NCBI GenBank assembly: GCA_014281115.1
Contig: JACONQ010000012.1
Span: 868,001 to 932,000 of the forward strand
Origin: Laburnicola sp. R22_1
Taxonomy: Eukaryota > Ascomycota > Dothideomycetes > Pleosporales > Didymosphaeriaceae
DNA: 64,000 bases
Direction of reading: 5' to 3'
Below the pieces are notes generated by a model. That model saw only the letters and a list, made by a program, of their open reading frames with translations. It made no database searches and was not told the origin of the DNA. The stretch's first letter is position 1; each line of letters opens with the position of its first letter. This document shows positions 12,790-25,445 of the stretch, piece by piece. Position numbers and translations under genes: made by a program.

Positions 12790-14152
12790 GAATACTTCGC
12801 GTACGTTCTATATACAGTATAATAGTATAAGAAAAAGCTATAGATATGCTAAAAAATACTATAAATTAAGGTAAAGTAATAAGACTAGTTTAGTAACTGT
12901 TTAAGGATAGAGTATATGCAAATTAGCTAGTCTCTTATAGAGTTAATTATGAGCTATACTATAGTCTATAGGTACTAAAGTTAATAATAATAATATAACG
13001 CAGTTGCCTACGCATAAAGTATAAAAATTTATACCTAGAAATTAAGTCTTTATTTATTCTTATATAACTCTATCCTTATATAGTGTATTTAATCTTTATA
13101 TAAGACCTTAAGATTATAATCTAATATAGCTATCCCCTGTCCTAATAATACTATTACTATTAGGTATGTAGTTATACGTCTATACATATATAATAATAAA
13201 GATAATAATAATAGAGATAGCTAGGATTAGTATAGTAAAGGTTAAACGCTTTCTAATATTACTAATAATATAGCGGCATAAAATAAATTGTGTAGCGAAT
13301 AGATTGCTTTAGCTAGTTTATTCTATAGTAATAATAACTATAGGACTATAAACTTTAACTTATAGCTTACTTTCTACTAGTTTAGTTGCCTTATACTTAG
13401 CTATATCCCTAAGAATTACTAGATATATTTTTAAAGGTAATAGAAAAGGATAGGCAAAGGTTATAAAAGGCTTTAAAAGAATAATATAAGGCTATATAAT
13501 CTAAAGAAGCTATAGTGTAGTTTTTTTTTGCGACTAAGAGGTTTCTAATAAAAATATTACAATAATAGCAAATATCCCTTCTGCTATTATATACACAGAA
13601 AAGCGTTTTAAGGTAGTATTAATAAAAAGGAAGCTATAGTATAATTTTTAAGATAAGATTTGTATAGAGTAGCTATAAGAGGTATTAGGCATATATAGGT
13701 ATATGCTTATACTATAGGATTTCTATAAAAGATAAGTAGAGTAAAGTTAATACTAAAGAAGTATACTAGAGATTAACAGGTTAATAGGTTATTAGTAAAG
13801 GGTAGTAAAGTGCTATTTAGTATTAGGAGTAGAAAATATATGCGTAATTTATTATATATTATAGTAGTAGTAGAGTATATATATAGTAAGTTATCTATAA
13901 TCTAGTAACGTAATAGATAAGTAAGTAAGTTAGCGTATTATTATTATAAGTTTATTATTTTAAAGGCTTAGGGAAGAATATTAATAAAACTTTAATACGC
14001 TTTAGGTTCTAGGGCTTAGTACGCATATAACGTAACATTATATAATATTATATAGGCACTAGTAATGTAATAAAAAACGCAGTAATTAAATATAGTGGGT
14101 TACTTAAAAACTAAAAAGTAGAGGCAGTTTATATTTCTGCCCAGAAGAGTTA
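12790..14152 (+). repeat. Repeat family R2, copy 3
   Basis: About 1.36 kb, the longest uninterrupted version. It includes an internal segment (about 13430-13640) that recurs inverted at about 8880-9060. An inverted scrap of the R2 left end also lies near 15830-15890, so this whole block has been rearranged. Confidence 0.6.
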
Positions 14153-14159
14153 CTTTATA

Positions 14160-15230
14160 TATAGACTATACTATATTATTATTTTTATCTTTAGTATTTA
14201 TAGACTATAGAATTAATAGTTAGCTTACTAAATATCTTTTTTAACCTTTTTTTTAGTTTAAAGTTAAAGTAGATTAAGATAGAAGGTTATTATATACTAT
14301 ATATAGCACTTAATTCTAATTAAAGACTAACCTTAAATACTATCTAATAACGCGATAATAGTTTAAACTTACTTATATTCTATCTATACCTTATAAGCTT
14401 CTAATCTATATAAAGTTTACTTATAGCGTATATAGCACACCTAGCTTATTACTACTACTATTATTAGTTATTTACGCTTACATACTAAATAAGCCAACTT
14501 AATAGCAATAATAGTAATAATAGTTAGAAGGATCTTATAGATCTATGTAATACTCTTATTACTATATAGCTTATTAATAAATACCTTATTATTATTTTTG
14601 GCATTTTCTACTAGATAATTCTACTACTAATAAAGAGTAATTACATCTACTAAAGTAGAAATTTAACCTTATAGTTCTTTATAAACTAGATAAGCTACTA
14701 ACCTAACTAGTATACTAGAACTACCTTATAGATAGTTAAGTATACTTGCCTCTTACGCTAGATAAGTATTTAAATAGAATAGAACTTTAGCGTAGTTACT
14801 TTAATAGCCTCTTTAATAGTAGTAGTGTAAATTTTTAGCGTATACTTTTTAGCAATAGCAAGTACTTTTTTAGAAATAATATTAATGCCTAGATAGATAG
14901 TAGGGCGTAGGCATAGAGAGATAGTAATAGGAGATTTTTAAGAATAATCTTAATATAGTAATAGAGTAATAGTATATCTAGTATCTATTACCTTTATTCT
15001 ACTACTTATAAGAAATATACCTATTAATATATTAACTTATATTATTTATAATAATCTAGATAGTAGTTTACAACTTAGAATAGTAAAAAAAGATAGCTTA
15101 TAGTATAGCTACGCTAAAGTCATATCTCCTCTAAAGTTCTAAGTAGTCTCTTTATAAAGATTTTGCTTATAAAAGTAGCTCTACGCTAAGACTACTAAGC
15201 TTACTTAGTAGTTTAAACCCGCGTTCTTTT
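14160..15230. other. AT-rich relic sequence, nothing recognised
   Basis: TpA-rich decayed DNA between R2 copy 3 and border repeat D. No motif could be matched to a transposon family in either strand. Confidence 0.5.
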
Positions 15231-15235
15231 ATAAT

Positions 15236-15350
15236 TACTTTTTTACGCTCTTTTTAATTACTAAGTAGGGTCTCTACTTTTTTTATTATATTATTTAAGA
15301 TATAAGCCTTTATTATACTATCCCTAGGTAGTTAATTTAACGCTATATAG
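15236..15350 (+). repeat. Border repeat D, copy 2
   Basis: Same arrangement as 16045-16142 (CGCTCTTTTTAATTAC ... CCTAGGTAGTTAATTTAAC), with further RIP-like decay. Confidence 0.6.
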
Positions 15351-16044
15351 AATTAACTATCTAGTTAGTATTAAGGGCTAATTTATATATACTAATAAAT
15401 AGTCCTTAGCTTAACTTATTTTTAAGCTATTTTATCTTTTTAATATATTTTTAGTATATTTACTAGTCTTAACTAAGACCTATAGGCACTTTATAGTTAG
15501 ATTATATAGTTAAATTTTCTAATTTTAGAAATATTGTAGTTATAGGTGTATAGGTAATAAGTACTCTAACTTTATTACTATCTATATAGTAAGATAAATT
15601 ACTATTTAATAATAGTTCTAAACTATAATTAAGATAACTCTACTAGTATATATAATAGCCTTATAAGGTACTAAATAATAAGCGCGTTTTTAACTAGATT
15701 ATATATATTTATATAATAGATATTTTATATAGAGCTAGTATATAAAAAAATAAATTATAGCTAGATTTTCTTTTACTATAGTATAGTTATAAAATATAGC
15801 TTTATTTATTAAAAAATAGTATATCTATAGCTTTTCCTTATAGTAATATATTATATACTAAAAGGTTTATAATATTTCTCTTCTAGACATTATAATTACT
15901 ATAGGTTATACACTATAGCTAGGTTTATTAAGTAAAGCCTAATAAATAGTGCCTTCTATAATATATTAGTAAAGTTATAGGTAATTTATAGCAACTAATA
16001 TTATAAATAGATATTGTAATAGAAAGATTTATAATTACCTTTTA

Positions 16045-16142
16045 CGCTCTTTTTAATTACAAATCAGAGGGCTCTACTTTTTTTTTATATTATTTAAGAT
16101 AAAAGCCTTTGTTATTCTACTCCTAGGTAGTTAATTAACAAC
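16045..16142 (+). repeat. Border repeat D, copy 3, at the AT-rich/GC-rich boundary
   Basis: Ends with GTTAATTAACAACACAC; base composition changes within about 40 bp of that end, so the right edge of this repeat coincides with the edge of the transposon block. Confidence 0.65.
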
Positions 16143-18030
16143 ACACATATATTAGAAAGGGATTTTAACGTCAATAACCCATCACTGGCGAGTAAGGTAC
16201 CTACCAACCTCTTCCACCGCGCCGCAGCTCGCCCGAGCTGACCTGTGTCGAAGTCAAATACTGTTGGGACCTCACGTCACCTCACCTCAGCTGCGACCCA
16301 CATGAATACCAGACGGGTACGTAGTACGTACGTGCGCAACCCATGCTGACAGATCTAACAAGTTCCACCCTCTCGGTGAGACTAGCCGGAGGAAAACACG
16401 CAACAAGTTCCACACCACTGAAAAAACGCGGAGCTCCTAAAAACCAGGATCAAAATCACCACGCTAAACAGTCGATCAATAATCCACCACCCCACACGTG
16501 CAACTCAACGTGCATCTCCACTCTTCAATAATACTCCGCCCCGCATCCTACCTGCCATCTATCCGCCAACAAGTTCCAACCTCCCACATGAAACGAAAAT
16601 CATCGTCGATCGCACCACCTCACTGCACCTGCCACCGCACCCCAACCCAACCCAACAACCGCTCCACCTTCGCTAGCACACACACCATGTATGTATCTCC
16701 CGCAACTACTCTTTGAGAAACGCCAAAAGTAAACCCGAAACAACACCCTCCCGCACCACCACAACCAACCAACCAACCAATTCACCACGCAGACCAAAAA
16801 GCCTATTATACCGCTCCTGTGGTACCTTTACGATTTCAGGCCCACTTCCCCCTTCCCACGTGGGCATCCCTCTGACTCTTAGGCTACCATGTGAAAACAT
16901 GATATCAGATCAGCACACGCCCACAACGGGCCCTGAAACACGTCGACGTAAGACGTAGACGTACCCCGCCGCGCCCCCATCACGATCCCTCACCAATAGG
17001 TAGGCACACAACACAGTAACCACATGTGAAGCCTCTAGGGAATCCATGCCCCCCGTCTCGCGCGGCAGTCATGGCATCAGCTTCAGCACGGCGTACCGGT
17101 AGTTGGCACGACTGTTGGTTGTGGGGAAGAGTACCACAATGGTAGGAGCGGTACGCGGTGCTGCACCGGGCGAACACGGAGTCACTGGCAAGCCTGCCTG
17201 GAATACCGGCAACCGACCGCTTGGGGGAACCACGACGGAGTCGTCGCATAGACACGTCGATCTGTTGCAGAAGAAAGTAAAAAGGAAGCCCAACTGTTGG
17301 ACGGCTCCGAATGATCGACGTACGTACTGTACTGTGCAAACCCGAGAGAGAAGCTCCGATGGCGATTGCCGCGCGGGAAGGAAGGAGCAACGCAGATCAA
17401 ACAGCTGGACCTCGGGAGAAAAGAAGCATACGTGCAAGAAGAGAACATTGGACAAGTAGACTTATGTGGTAGTTCCATTGGAACGATACGATCCAAACGT
17501 ATCGGATATTAGGTATAGTATGGTATGCGCATATCTCATGCACTTTGCTCAACATGTCTCCTGATAAAAACGAGACCCAGGCAAGCGTTTCTTCGCAATG
17601 CCCGTCATAGCGCCGAAGCTGCCGTGCTGAAATGGCAGCCAAAGTTTCCTCCCGAGAGAATGCTAGTCTAGACATAACGCCACGCCAACGCAAAACGGAA
17701 AACAAAATAAAGGCCGAACCAAATGAAACTAGAGAGTCGTAATGATGTTGATACAGGCGCAAGGACAGGGACCTGAAGAGCCACAAGTCCGATGCGAGTG
17801 CGAAATGACCGAAATGTTTCGCGGGGCCGGAGTACGATACGAGTACCAGTCGTGGGGTGGAGAGGGCGAATTGACCCGGACATTTTCGTGTTGCAGTCAC
17901 TGAAACGCGGAACCAACCAGGCGCGCTGGCGGATCCCGACGGACAGGCACACTACTAGCAGAAAGCATGTCGAAAGAAAAAGCAGAGCAGTAGGCAGATG
18001 GGCCGAGAAGCACTGCTTGCTGCGGGCCGA
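16143..18030. other. GC-balanced intergenic DNA, no convincing gene
   Basis: First unique-looking DNA after the left AT-rich block. Many overlapping open frames of 60-170 codons exist on both strands, but none shows a domain, a consistent intron pattern or a believable composition. It holds a short AACC tetranucleotide run near 16763-16780. The part next to 18031 should include the 3' UTR of the phosducin-like gene. Confidence 0.6.
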
Positions 18031-18973
18031 TTAATTTAGAATACGATGCCTGGCGAGTTGAGTCAGCTAACGCTCTGTTTCACTTGATGCTGTGCAACTA
18101 GCACAGTGCAGCAGGGTAAAACTCACCGCCTAAAGACGGTTTCTAAACTCAGAGCCGTGAGTTCTGAATCCTCGGGGAGCTCGTTCATCAACGGCACCAG
18201 GCCGGCGAACTTGTCGGCGTTCTTGTATGCGATTACGGCTGGCACACCAGCGTTCTCCATCTCAGCGTCCTCGTAGTGTAGCTTGACGAAGCGGGTGGTG
18301 TCGTTGCGCTTGGCGACCTCGCGCATGCACTCTTCGACCATGCCGGAGATGTCAGACTGCGGGGCGTCAGTGAGTCGTCGTGTAGAGTGCGTGCAGTAGG
18401 ACGTACCACGTCGTCGTAGATGAAGACGACCACGACGGTGTCTCGGGCGACCTTCTCGATGGCTTCGAGGAAGCCCTCGCCGTCGACAGCGGGCATGGTG
18501 CCGTATATCCGTCGGCTGGGGCTCGTTGTGCGTGACCGTATCCGCTGGCCGGCGTTCTGCAGCTCGCGCAGACGGGCCTCGCGCCACTGCTTCATGAAGC
18601 CATCCTCGCCCTCTTCGTCCGAGGACAGCTTCTCGTCGTGGTAGGCGGTGACGGTGTACGTCTGTGACAACTGCTGCTTCTTCCAGGTGAAGCGGCGGGC
18701 CTGCTTGCGGGCCTTCTCAAAGGCGGCGGCGTCGGCGATGACGCCCTTGGGCCCCGTGTTGGCCTCGGAGCGGATCGAGGGCACGTAGTAGTCGGAACGC
18801 ATGTTTTCGGCCTTGGGGATGTCGAGCTCGTCGTCGGTGTCCTGCTTCTCGTAGTAGCGCTCGTCGTGCTCGGGCTCGTCGCGGTCGCGGTCGCAGTCTT
18901 CGGGGTGGGTTGCGTGCGTGTCCTGGGCGCGGAACAGTTGGTTATATTCGTCCTGGGCGGCGGATGAAGTCAT
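18031..18973 (-). CDS. Phosducin-like protein (G-beta-gamma chaperone family)
   Basis: Three exons on the minus strand: 18973-18407, 18356-18127 and 18049-18031, joined by introns of 50 nt (GTACGT...CAG) and 77 nt (GTGAGT...CAG with a GCTGAC branch site). Exons sum to 816 nt, 271 residues. The N-terminal half is charged and acidic; from about residue 170 a thioredoxin-like phosducin domain follows, with GEGFLEAIEKV, then FVKLHYEDAEMENAGVPAVI and a PLMNELPED stretch, ending FRRHRILN. By family, such proteins sit in the cytosol and help assemble or bind the G-beta-gamma dimer; group I assignment (PhnA-like in Aspergillus) is an inference from length and motifs. The 19-nt last exon replaces an apparent TGA that lies inside the second donor site. 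The G-beta gene is about 5 kb away. Confidence 0.88.
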
Positions 18974-20330
18974 AACGGAGGAGGGTGCCTGAGTCGGGCG
19001 GGCGTCGCTATTTGTAGGCTGGGTGTGTGCCGGGGGGTCACAGGCGTGGAGAGGGGCCTTGTTGGATGACAGCGACCAGCGCGGCGTTGGGCAGGGGATG
19101 CCGGATTGAATGGCGGATTCTATTTTGGCCGTGTCTCAGGGCCGTGATTGGGCGCCGGCGGCGTGGGATGTGCGCAAGACTCGAACAGTGAAACGCGCCT
19201 CGACGGCCAAACAACGGAGCCACACCACTCACACGCTCACGCCACTGCGTTTCTCTGCCCACCCCAACTGCCGCCCTGTCTACCTCTGCCACGCGCCGCC
19301 ATGTGCCCGCCCGAAACCGCTGCTGTAACGCGCTCCGGCCGCCAGCAGCACCTGCGAGCGCTCCATGGCCAGACGCACACGCCAGGCCCATGAAGCCACG
19401 AAGCCGCATTATTGCTTGCCATGCTCGACTGCCAACCTGCGACGCCGCTCGTTCATGCGCTCCGGGCGCGTCCACTGGCCGCCCTGGCTCGCACCCCGAC
19501 ACATGCGGAAAAGGGGGCGCGCCTCGCACGGCCAGCTTCGAGTCACCTCATCTCAAACCGCCCCAGTGTCCGTCCGCCTTTTGCCAAAAGCCTTCTGGAA
19601 GCCTCCTGCATCGGGTCCTCGCCCTCCCACAACGTCGTCGCCCTGCCTGCGCTGGCCGCCATAAAAACAGGGAGCACAGACGCCCCAAGCCGGGGACCAA
19701 CTGCCACGTGCGTGCATTCATTCTCGTGTCCAGCCCTTGGCAAGCTGGCCTGCATGCATGTCGCACGCCGCACGGAGATCTCGAGCTTGCATACGTCTAA
19801 TTTTACTAAAGCCGAAGTCCTGAGCAGTGGCGGCTCGAGACGCAAAAAGCACGTCTTTTCTTTGCGTGTCAAGCAGCGGCCAGCGTGACAACTCGTACGC
19901 GTCGTCATGTTCAGGAACAGACCGGCCCTCGACCAAATCCGCTGACTCCCGCCGTCCATCCGACTCCACAGCATCGCTGGCGCACGGCCTCGCTCAGATC
20001 CTGGCCTGATTCGATGCTGATACACCAAAGAATGCCTGCTATAACTCGCTCGCTACGACCCGTTGGTGTCTCGCAGTCGTATGCATGAGCATATCGGTGA
20101 ATGATATTCTTGTCCCCAGATATCCTCGTGACATGCCGCAACCCTTCAGCGTTATCATGCCATTGAGACATCGACGACGATAGCGTAGGATCTCTTCCTC
20201 CGTTTTGCCGTCTTATCATTTATGCACGGAGATGTAGATCTTGTTTTACACGGGCACGTGGAGGTGGTGAGACGGATTGTCCGCGTCGCCCTCCCGTTGC
20301 GCTAACGAGCTTGCTTCGTGTCTATTATGG
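18974..20330. other. GC-rich upstream region, no convincing gene
   Basis: High-GC DNA upstream of the phosducin-like start codon, probably promoter and 5' UTR. Long frames overlap on both strands here (for example 19303-19800 plus, 19543-20028 minus), as expected from GC-rich DNA with few stops; none shows family features. Confidence 0.55.
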
Positions 20331-21063
20331 TTTAGTTAGTTATTACTTGGCCTTTTTTATAGCAAAACTGAGTATTAGCTGTAAGGGGCCAAGTACGCAG
20401 CAAAACACTAAACCTTAAACCAAGGCTAAGAGGAGACGTATATGATGAGCTGCCTATTAACTAGCGAGTGCCGTGTTTATTGCGCCGACTTCTGTTCTCC
20501 TCCTGATGCCGTGTAATTGTGTAATTCCAGAGCATGGAGATGGTCTGGTTTAGTATCCTTGGATATTTCATTTAATAAAACGAGCTTACTGCGCAGTGTA
20601 CATGGCGGCTACAGTATAGCATGCCCAGGTGGCTAGAGTTACCTGAGCCGAGAAGACAGTTAGTGCGCGTATTAAAACCAAAGCCTAAGGAATTATGTAT
20701 TACAACTAATTAAAGCACGGGTTTTAAGACTGCTTGTCTATTCTAGTCAATCTAGGATACCTAGTAATAAGTTATAAACGTTTATAATAATTTCTAATAA
20801 AATATAGTTTCTAATATTAATAATCGTTATATATGTATATATGTACTAGTTTATTTAAAATAGCTTAAGCTATTAAGTTTTATTTAATAAATCTAGATAA
20901 CTATAAATACTCAGAGTAAAGGTATATTATATAGAATAAATTTATAATAATTAACTTAGTATTTACTATTAAGCTTTAGAAAAAGACTAGAGTTAAAATA
21001 ACTAATGCCTACTCCCTATAACTTTTACTAGCTATTTTACTAGGTATAATAGTTATTAAAGAT

Positions 21064-21340
21064 CTTTATTATATAGAGATTCTAACTAATATTAAGTCTA
21101 TACTATATATAGAAAAAGTAAAATAAAAGGCACTATAACTTAGTACCTAGTATATAGTAGTCGTAATAAAATATATATAAAATAATAATAATTTTATTAT
21201 TAATATTCTGTATAATAGTATTAATAATAGTAGTTAATAGATAGTTACTATTATTATTATTATAGTAAAAAATATTATTAAAGAAATTATTAATTACGTA
21301 ATACGATAGTCGGTTAAATAGCCGGCTCGAAATTATAGTA
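21064..21340 (+). repeat. Dispersed repeat E, copy 1 (uninterrupted)
   Basis: Aligns with 27500-27672 and then, after a 3.46-kb gap, with 31128-31235, so it shows the uninterrupted version of the locus that is split around the transposon nest. Shared words include CTAGTATATAGTAGT and ATTAAAGAAATTATTAATTA. Confidence 0.7.
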
Positions 21341-21542
21341 TATATAAAGGAAAAAAACTATGTTAAAAAGTAATATAATACTACTTTTAATATAATTTTT
21401 ACTAAGTAGCTTTATAGTTTTACTATTAGTAATAAAGTTATAATTAACTAAATTAATAAGTAGTAGAATAATAAGTAAACTTAAAACGTTAAGAACTTAA
21501 AGTAAAAACCTAAATAATTAATATAAGTATTAACTTTAAACT

Positions 21543-21645
21543 ATGTGTTGTTAATTAGCTACCTAGGGATAGAACGACAAAGGCTTTCATCTCAAATAAC
21601 ATGACAAAAAAAGCAGAGCCCCATGCTTAGTAATTAAAAAGAGCG
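21543..21645 (-). repeat. Border repeat D, inverted copy
   Basis: Reverse complement of 16045-16142, starting TGTGTTGTTAATTAGC and reaching AATTAAAAAGAGCGTG. It is less RIP-altered than the other copies. Confidence 0.65.
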
Positions 21646-21742
21646 TGAAAAGTTAATCATAAAAAAAGCATTTAAACTATATACTATGTAAAACTTAATA
21701 AAGTACTTAATAGGTCTGCATTAAAGACCTTGGAGCGATCCG

Positions 21743-22488
21743 ACTTAGAACACATTCGCTAGAAATGTGACGGTCCCTGAAGCTTATATACACTTCTCAA
21801 ATCACACCCGTGGCTTACACCACCACCTTACATACAGCCCAACTCTACCTCGAGGACTTGTACCTGTCTTTCTCCACGAACCAGTCTGCCGAGCCATCCA
21901 TCCGTGGTTAAAAACGCTCCATCAACATTTTCTACAACGGATGATGTGTGCACCTGGGGTATGTACGACCGTAAGAATACCCAACATTCAAGGACGCGCT
22001 GCTCGATTCGAAGCTGCATGTGCGAGAGCCTTACCCAACAACTATCCGCCTCATCACATGCAGCAATCGATCCGGACTCCAAATCCAATACCTGACCATG
22101 TTCTTGTCCCCTCGCCATGCTGATACCCATACTAGATACTCAACAACAACACTCTGCGTCCGCGTAACAGCTACCCTAACACCCGACCGAGAGACCAAAC
22201 ACAACACAACACAAAATATCGAAACCCAACCACCCAACATCCACAAAACGAAAAAACCCCCAATCTCCACCTACAACCCCAACCCATTCTCTCTCACACA
22301 CACCACAACTATAATTCCAATGCCTTCCTTCTACAACGGCTACAACGGTACATGTACGATATCCCCCGACATCAGCATACGGAGCCCTGGAGATGTAACA
22401 TAACATGACATGCCCACCAAAACCTCACCGCAGCTACAAACGACACAAACACCATTTCACGCAAACACCATTTCCTTCGCCCTCTTTC

Positions 22489-22525
<37 letters not shown>

Positions 22526-23706
22526 CGCAAGCGCAATCAACGCATATGCACTCCCCCGTAGAATCAATGCATCCGATCATCTAGTAGCCAGCCAGGTTAC
22601 TTACTATCCGTGTAGCTACTACGCCTTCAAGTCTTTGAACAATACTGATAGACACAGTACGACACGACATAAACTACCGCCTCCTCTGGACTTAGGTACC
22701 ATCCATCATACGCATTGGTTAAAAAAAAACAAAAAACGGACAACAAAAAAGTGGCTTGCAACCAACCAACGCGCTATCAAACTCACCAACCCAAACATAC
22801 CACCCACTCAAGAACCGCAAAACCCACACCACAAAATCTCCAACCCAACCTAACCTCACTACCCTAGGTAACCAAACCAACACACCACACGCACCGAACC
22901 CCCACCCATGCTCTAACGTCACCTCACCACGCACATTCTTCTGCGCTTCAAGCACCCATCAATTACTGCACCCGACACGACAGAAGCAAAAGACATTAGC
23001 GTACAAACAATTACAAAGTAAGTTGGGAACTAGTATTTCATATCTTATCGCGCCAGCATGCCCACAGCAACAACCTTGCATCATACAGGAAAGAAACCAC
23101 CCTCCCCATCCGCATCCACCGACTCACTCCGCTATCAGCCACATCAATCGCATCAAACCAAATCCCGGCATCACCCATAATTCGAAAAAAAAACATACAG
23201 TAAACACCCGTCTTGAAAGCCTCCCTCTCCCGTTGGGGGACCAGAACAACGGTGGTGCTTTTGGGAACCGAACACGAGAAGTAATCTGGGGGGCAAGGTG
23301 ACTTGGATAGAAAGGGGAATAGCAGAAGGCGCAAGCACTACTCATGTATACGCGAAGACAGCCAATCCTGATTCGAGACAACTCGAGAAGAGCCCGCTTG
23401 GTCCAAAAGAAAAGAAGAGGTGGTATGAGGAAGAAATGGCAACAAAAACATCCCGAGCATCTCGCGTCCTTTACATGACACGATTGCTGCTTTCGCTCTC
23501 CAAGGAAAGGGTAGATATTATGTGTGTGGCGAGGTTCAGCGCTCAGGGGCGCAGGGAAGGGTGAGATGTGCAGGGGTATGGTGAGAAAGCATATAAGTTT
23601 TGTCGTTGCCGCCCAGAAATTAAAGCAAGTTTGCGCTCCTTTCGTTCAGACTTGCATCGTCGCACGTTGTCGTATGTTGCCGCATGCCGTGCCAAGGCGG
23701 TATCGA
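21743..23706. other. Intergenic DNA with a 33-A tract, no convincing gene
   Basis: Low-complexity CA- and AACC-rich sequence. A run of 33 adenines lies at 22490-22522. Open frames are present only as compositional accidents. The right part should be the 3' UTR and downstream region of the G-beta gene. Confidence 0.55.
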
Positions 23707-24964
23707 TTATGCCCAGATGCGTAGCTGTGCCGAGTTAGCCATATGGCAGGATATAGGAGCACAGAAGACGTACCATGGAATCCCATGATCCAGTGCAAAG
23801 ACTTAGTGCGTCGTTGCTTACACCGAGACAGCTGACTCGGTTGTCGTGGCCTTGCAGCGTGCCTACACGTTCTCCACGCAGAACGTCCCAAACCTGGGAG
23901 CTTGTCAGAGACGTTGTGCAACAATGAACATTGCATGCTCACCTTGCACTCAAAATCGTCATAACCTGCGAACAACAAACGACCGGATACGGAGAATGCC
24001 ACCGATGTGATACCGCAAACGGGCTCAGGAATCTAAGGTGGCGTTAGCAAACGCACGACGATATAGGTGGGAACGGGAAACACTTGCCGTGTAGGCTTGC
24101 AGTTCACGATCGGCACGGATGTCGAAGAGGCGGCAGGACGCGTCGTCAGACCCGGTTCCGAATGCGTTACCGTTAGGGAAGAACTGGATGGCGTTGATAT
24201 CCGAGTCGTGAGCTGCAAAGGTTTGCACACATTTCTGTTGGCGAATGTCCCACAGCTTGGCAAAAGCATCACAGGCGCCGGACACGAATTGGTTGTGGTC
24301 GAGCGGGTTTATGCTCAAGCTCATCACGTCACCCAGGTGGTCGGCGAACTCGTGCACCTTGGAGCCGGTCTCCAGATCCCAGAGCACGCAAGTCATGTCG
24401 CCCGAGGAAGTGAGGATGCGCTTGTCGCTGATAAATCGGCAGCAACTCAGGTATCCCGAGTGGCCGGAGAGCTCCCGCGCGACACGGGTGGGGCCTTCCC
24501 GAGCCGACAAGTTGTAGATGGAGCAGATGTTGTCCAGGCCTCCGCAGGCGACGTAGTTCCCAGAGGGCGAGTAGGCGCAGGTCATGACCCACGATGACCG
24601 CAGCGGGATGGCGTGGACCTTGTTTGTGGTGTAGGCGTCCCAGATGATGAGCTTGCCATCCTGCGAGGCGGAGACGAGATGTCGGCGGTCCGTCGACCAG
24701 TGCATGGCGTAGATCTTGGCCAGATGGCCCTTGAGGGTGCGCTTCGTCTTCATCGACAGACGCGGCAGGGCCTCGACGCGCTGCTTTGCGACATCGCGGA
24801 CTGCATTGGGGGGTCAGCAAGCGGTGGCGGCAGCGGCAGCGGTACGTACGGGTGGTGTCAGCAAGCTCGTCCTTCTTCCGTTTTATCCTGTCCTTGAGGG
24901 CCTCGGCATCGCGGCGGGCGATCTGGATCTTCTGCTGGATGGACTCGGCACTCATGTCGGCCAT
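23707..24964 (-). CDS. sfaD: Heterotrimeric G protein beta subunit
   Basis: Five exons on the minus strand: 24964-24850, 24800-24088, 24032-23943, 23893-23774 and 23724-23707, total 1056 nt, 351 residues, the usual length of fungal G-beta. Introns are 49, 55, 49 and 49 nt. The first about 45 residues form the charged coiled coil that binds gamma; seven WD40 repeats follow, starting at [14 protein letters not shown] and including [42 protein letters not shown] and the final LRIWA, which closes the propeller from an 18-nt last exon. The second intron uses a GC-AG pair (GCAAGT donor, TGCTAACG branch, TTAG acceptor); a GT donor four bases on would give a stop. The protein acts at the plasma membrane in pheromone, growth and development signalling. 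The symbol is the Aspergillus name for this conserved single-copy gene. Confidence 0.96.
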
Positions 24965-25218
24965 GCTCTGGGGGCGAGTGCGAGCGGTGCCGTGGGAGGG
25001 GGCGTCGTCGCGGGTGAGGCAGGCGGGATCCAGGGGCCCACGCAGCTAGCGCAGCAGCCGAGCACGCACGCGAAGCAGCTGGTTGGGCGGGTGCAAAGGC
25101 AGCGGCAGAGGGGCGCGGGGGAGCAATTGGGCGCAGAGGGGCGACGCGGGCTGCGGGGGGTGAGGTGAGGATGGACGTGGTGGTGCTGCTGCTGGAGACG
25201 AGGTTGCAGGTTGCGGCC

Positions 25219-25240
25219 GGGGCTGGGGCTGGGGCTGGGG
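25219..25240 (+). promoter_or_regulatory. Possible G-quadruplex upstream of G-beta
   Basis: Four runs of GGGG separated by CT loops (GGGGCT units), about 255 bp upstream of the G-beta start codon, on the strand opposite its coding strand. The pattern fits the standard four-run quadruplex rule; an effect on transcription is inference. Confidence 0.5.
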
Positions 25241-25445
25241 CTCGGTGCTAGCCGAGAAACGTCGAGCTGGACGCCGAACGGAAGGGAGCAAGCAAGCAAG
25301 GAAGAAAGTGGTTAAACAAGGGAGAGGGATGCGGCTGTGGAAGAGACTGCGTACCGTCGTCGATGGCTGCGTGCGCGCGAAGACGGCCAGAAAGGCAGAA
25401 GGGCACAAGGGCAGAGCAGAGCAGCGCACGGAGAGCACAGCGCTG

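Larger units (their letters stand above)
20330..21740. other. Short AT-rich transposon-derived insertion
   Basis: Composition falls to RIP-like AT richness between two gene blocks. It contains dispersed repeat E (21064-21340) and an inverted border repeat D (21543-21645). No coding remnant was recognised. Confidence 0.6.

Noticed and set aside
1..16142. Possible centromere or telomere-proximal sequence
   Set aside because: No telomere repeats and no centromere-defining feature; identifiable decayed transposons account for much of the block.
16980..17900. Overlapping frames of 100-167 codons on both strands
   Set aside because: They overlap in several frames, have no domains or consistent splice sites, and show mixed low-complexity composition. 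They look like by-products of GC-balanced DNA.
19038..20028. Frames of 158-165 codons on both strands upstream of the phosducin-like gene
   Set aside because: Long frames are expected in this GC-rich DNA; they are Arg/Pro/Ala-rich without family motifs.
22490..22522. Poly-A tract as a possible retrotransposon tail
   Set aside because: No SINE or LINE body upstream and no flanking target duplication could be seen.
22410..22853. 147-codon frame including a poly-lysine run
   Set aside because: The run is the 33-A tract; the rest is low-complexity.
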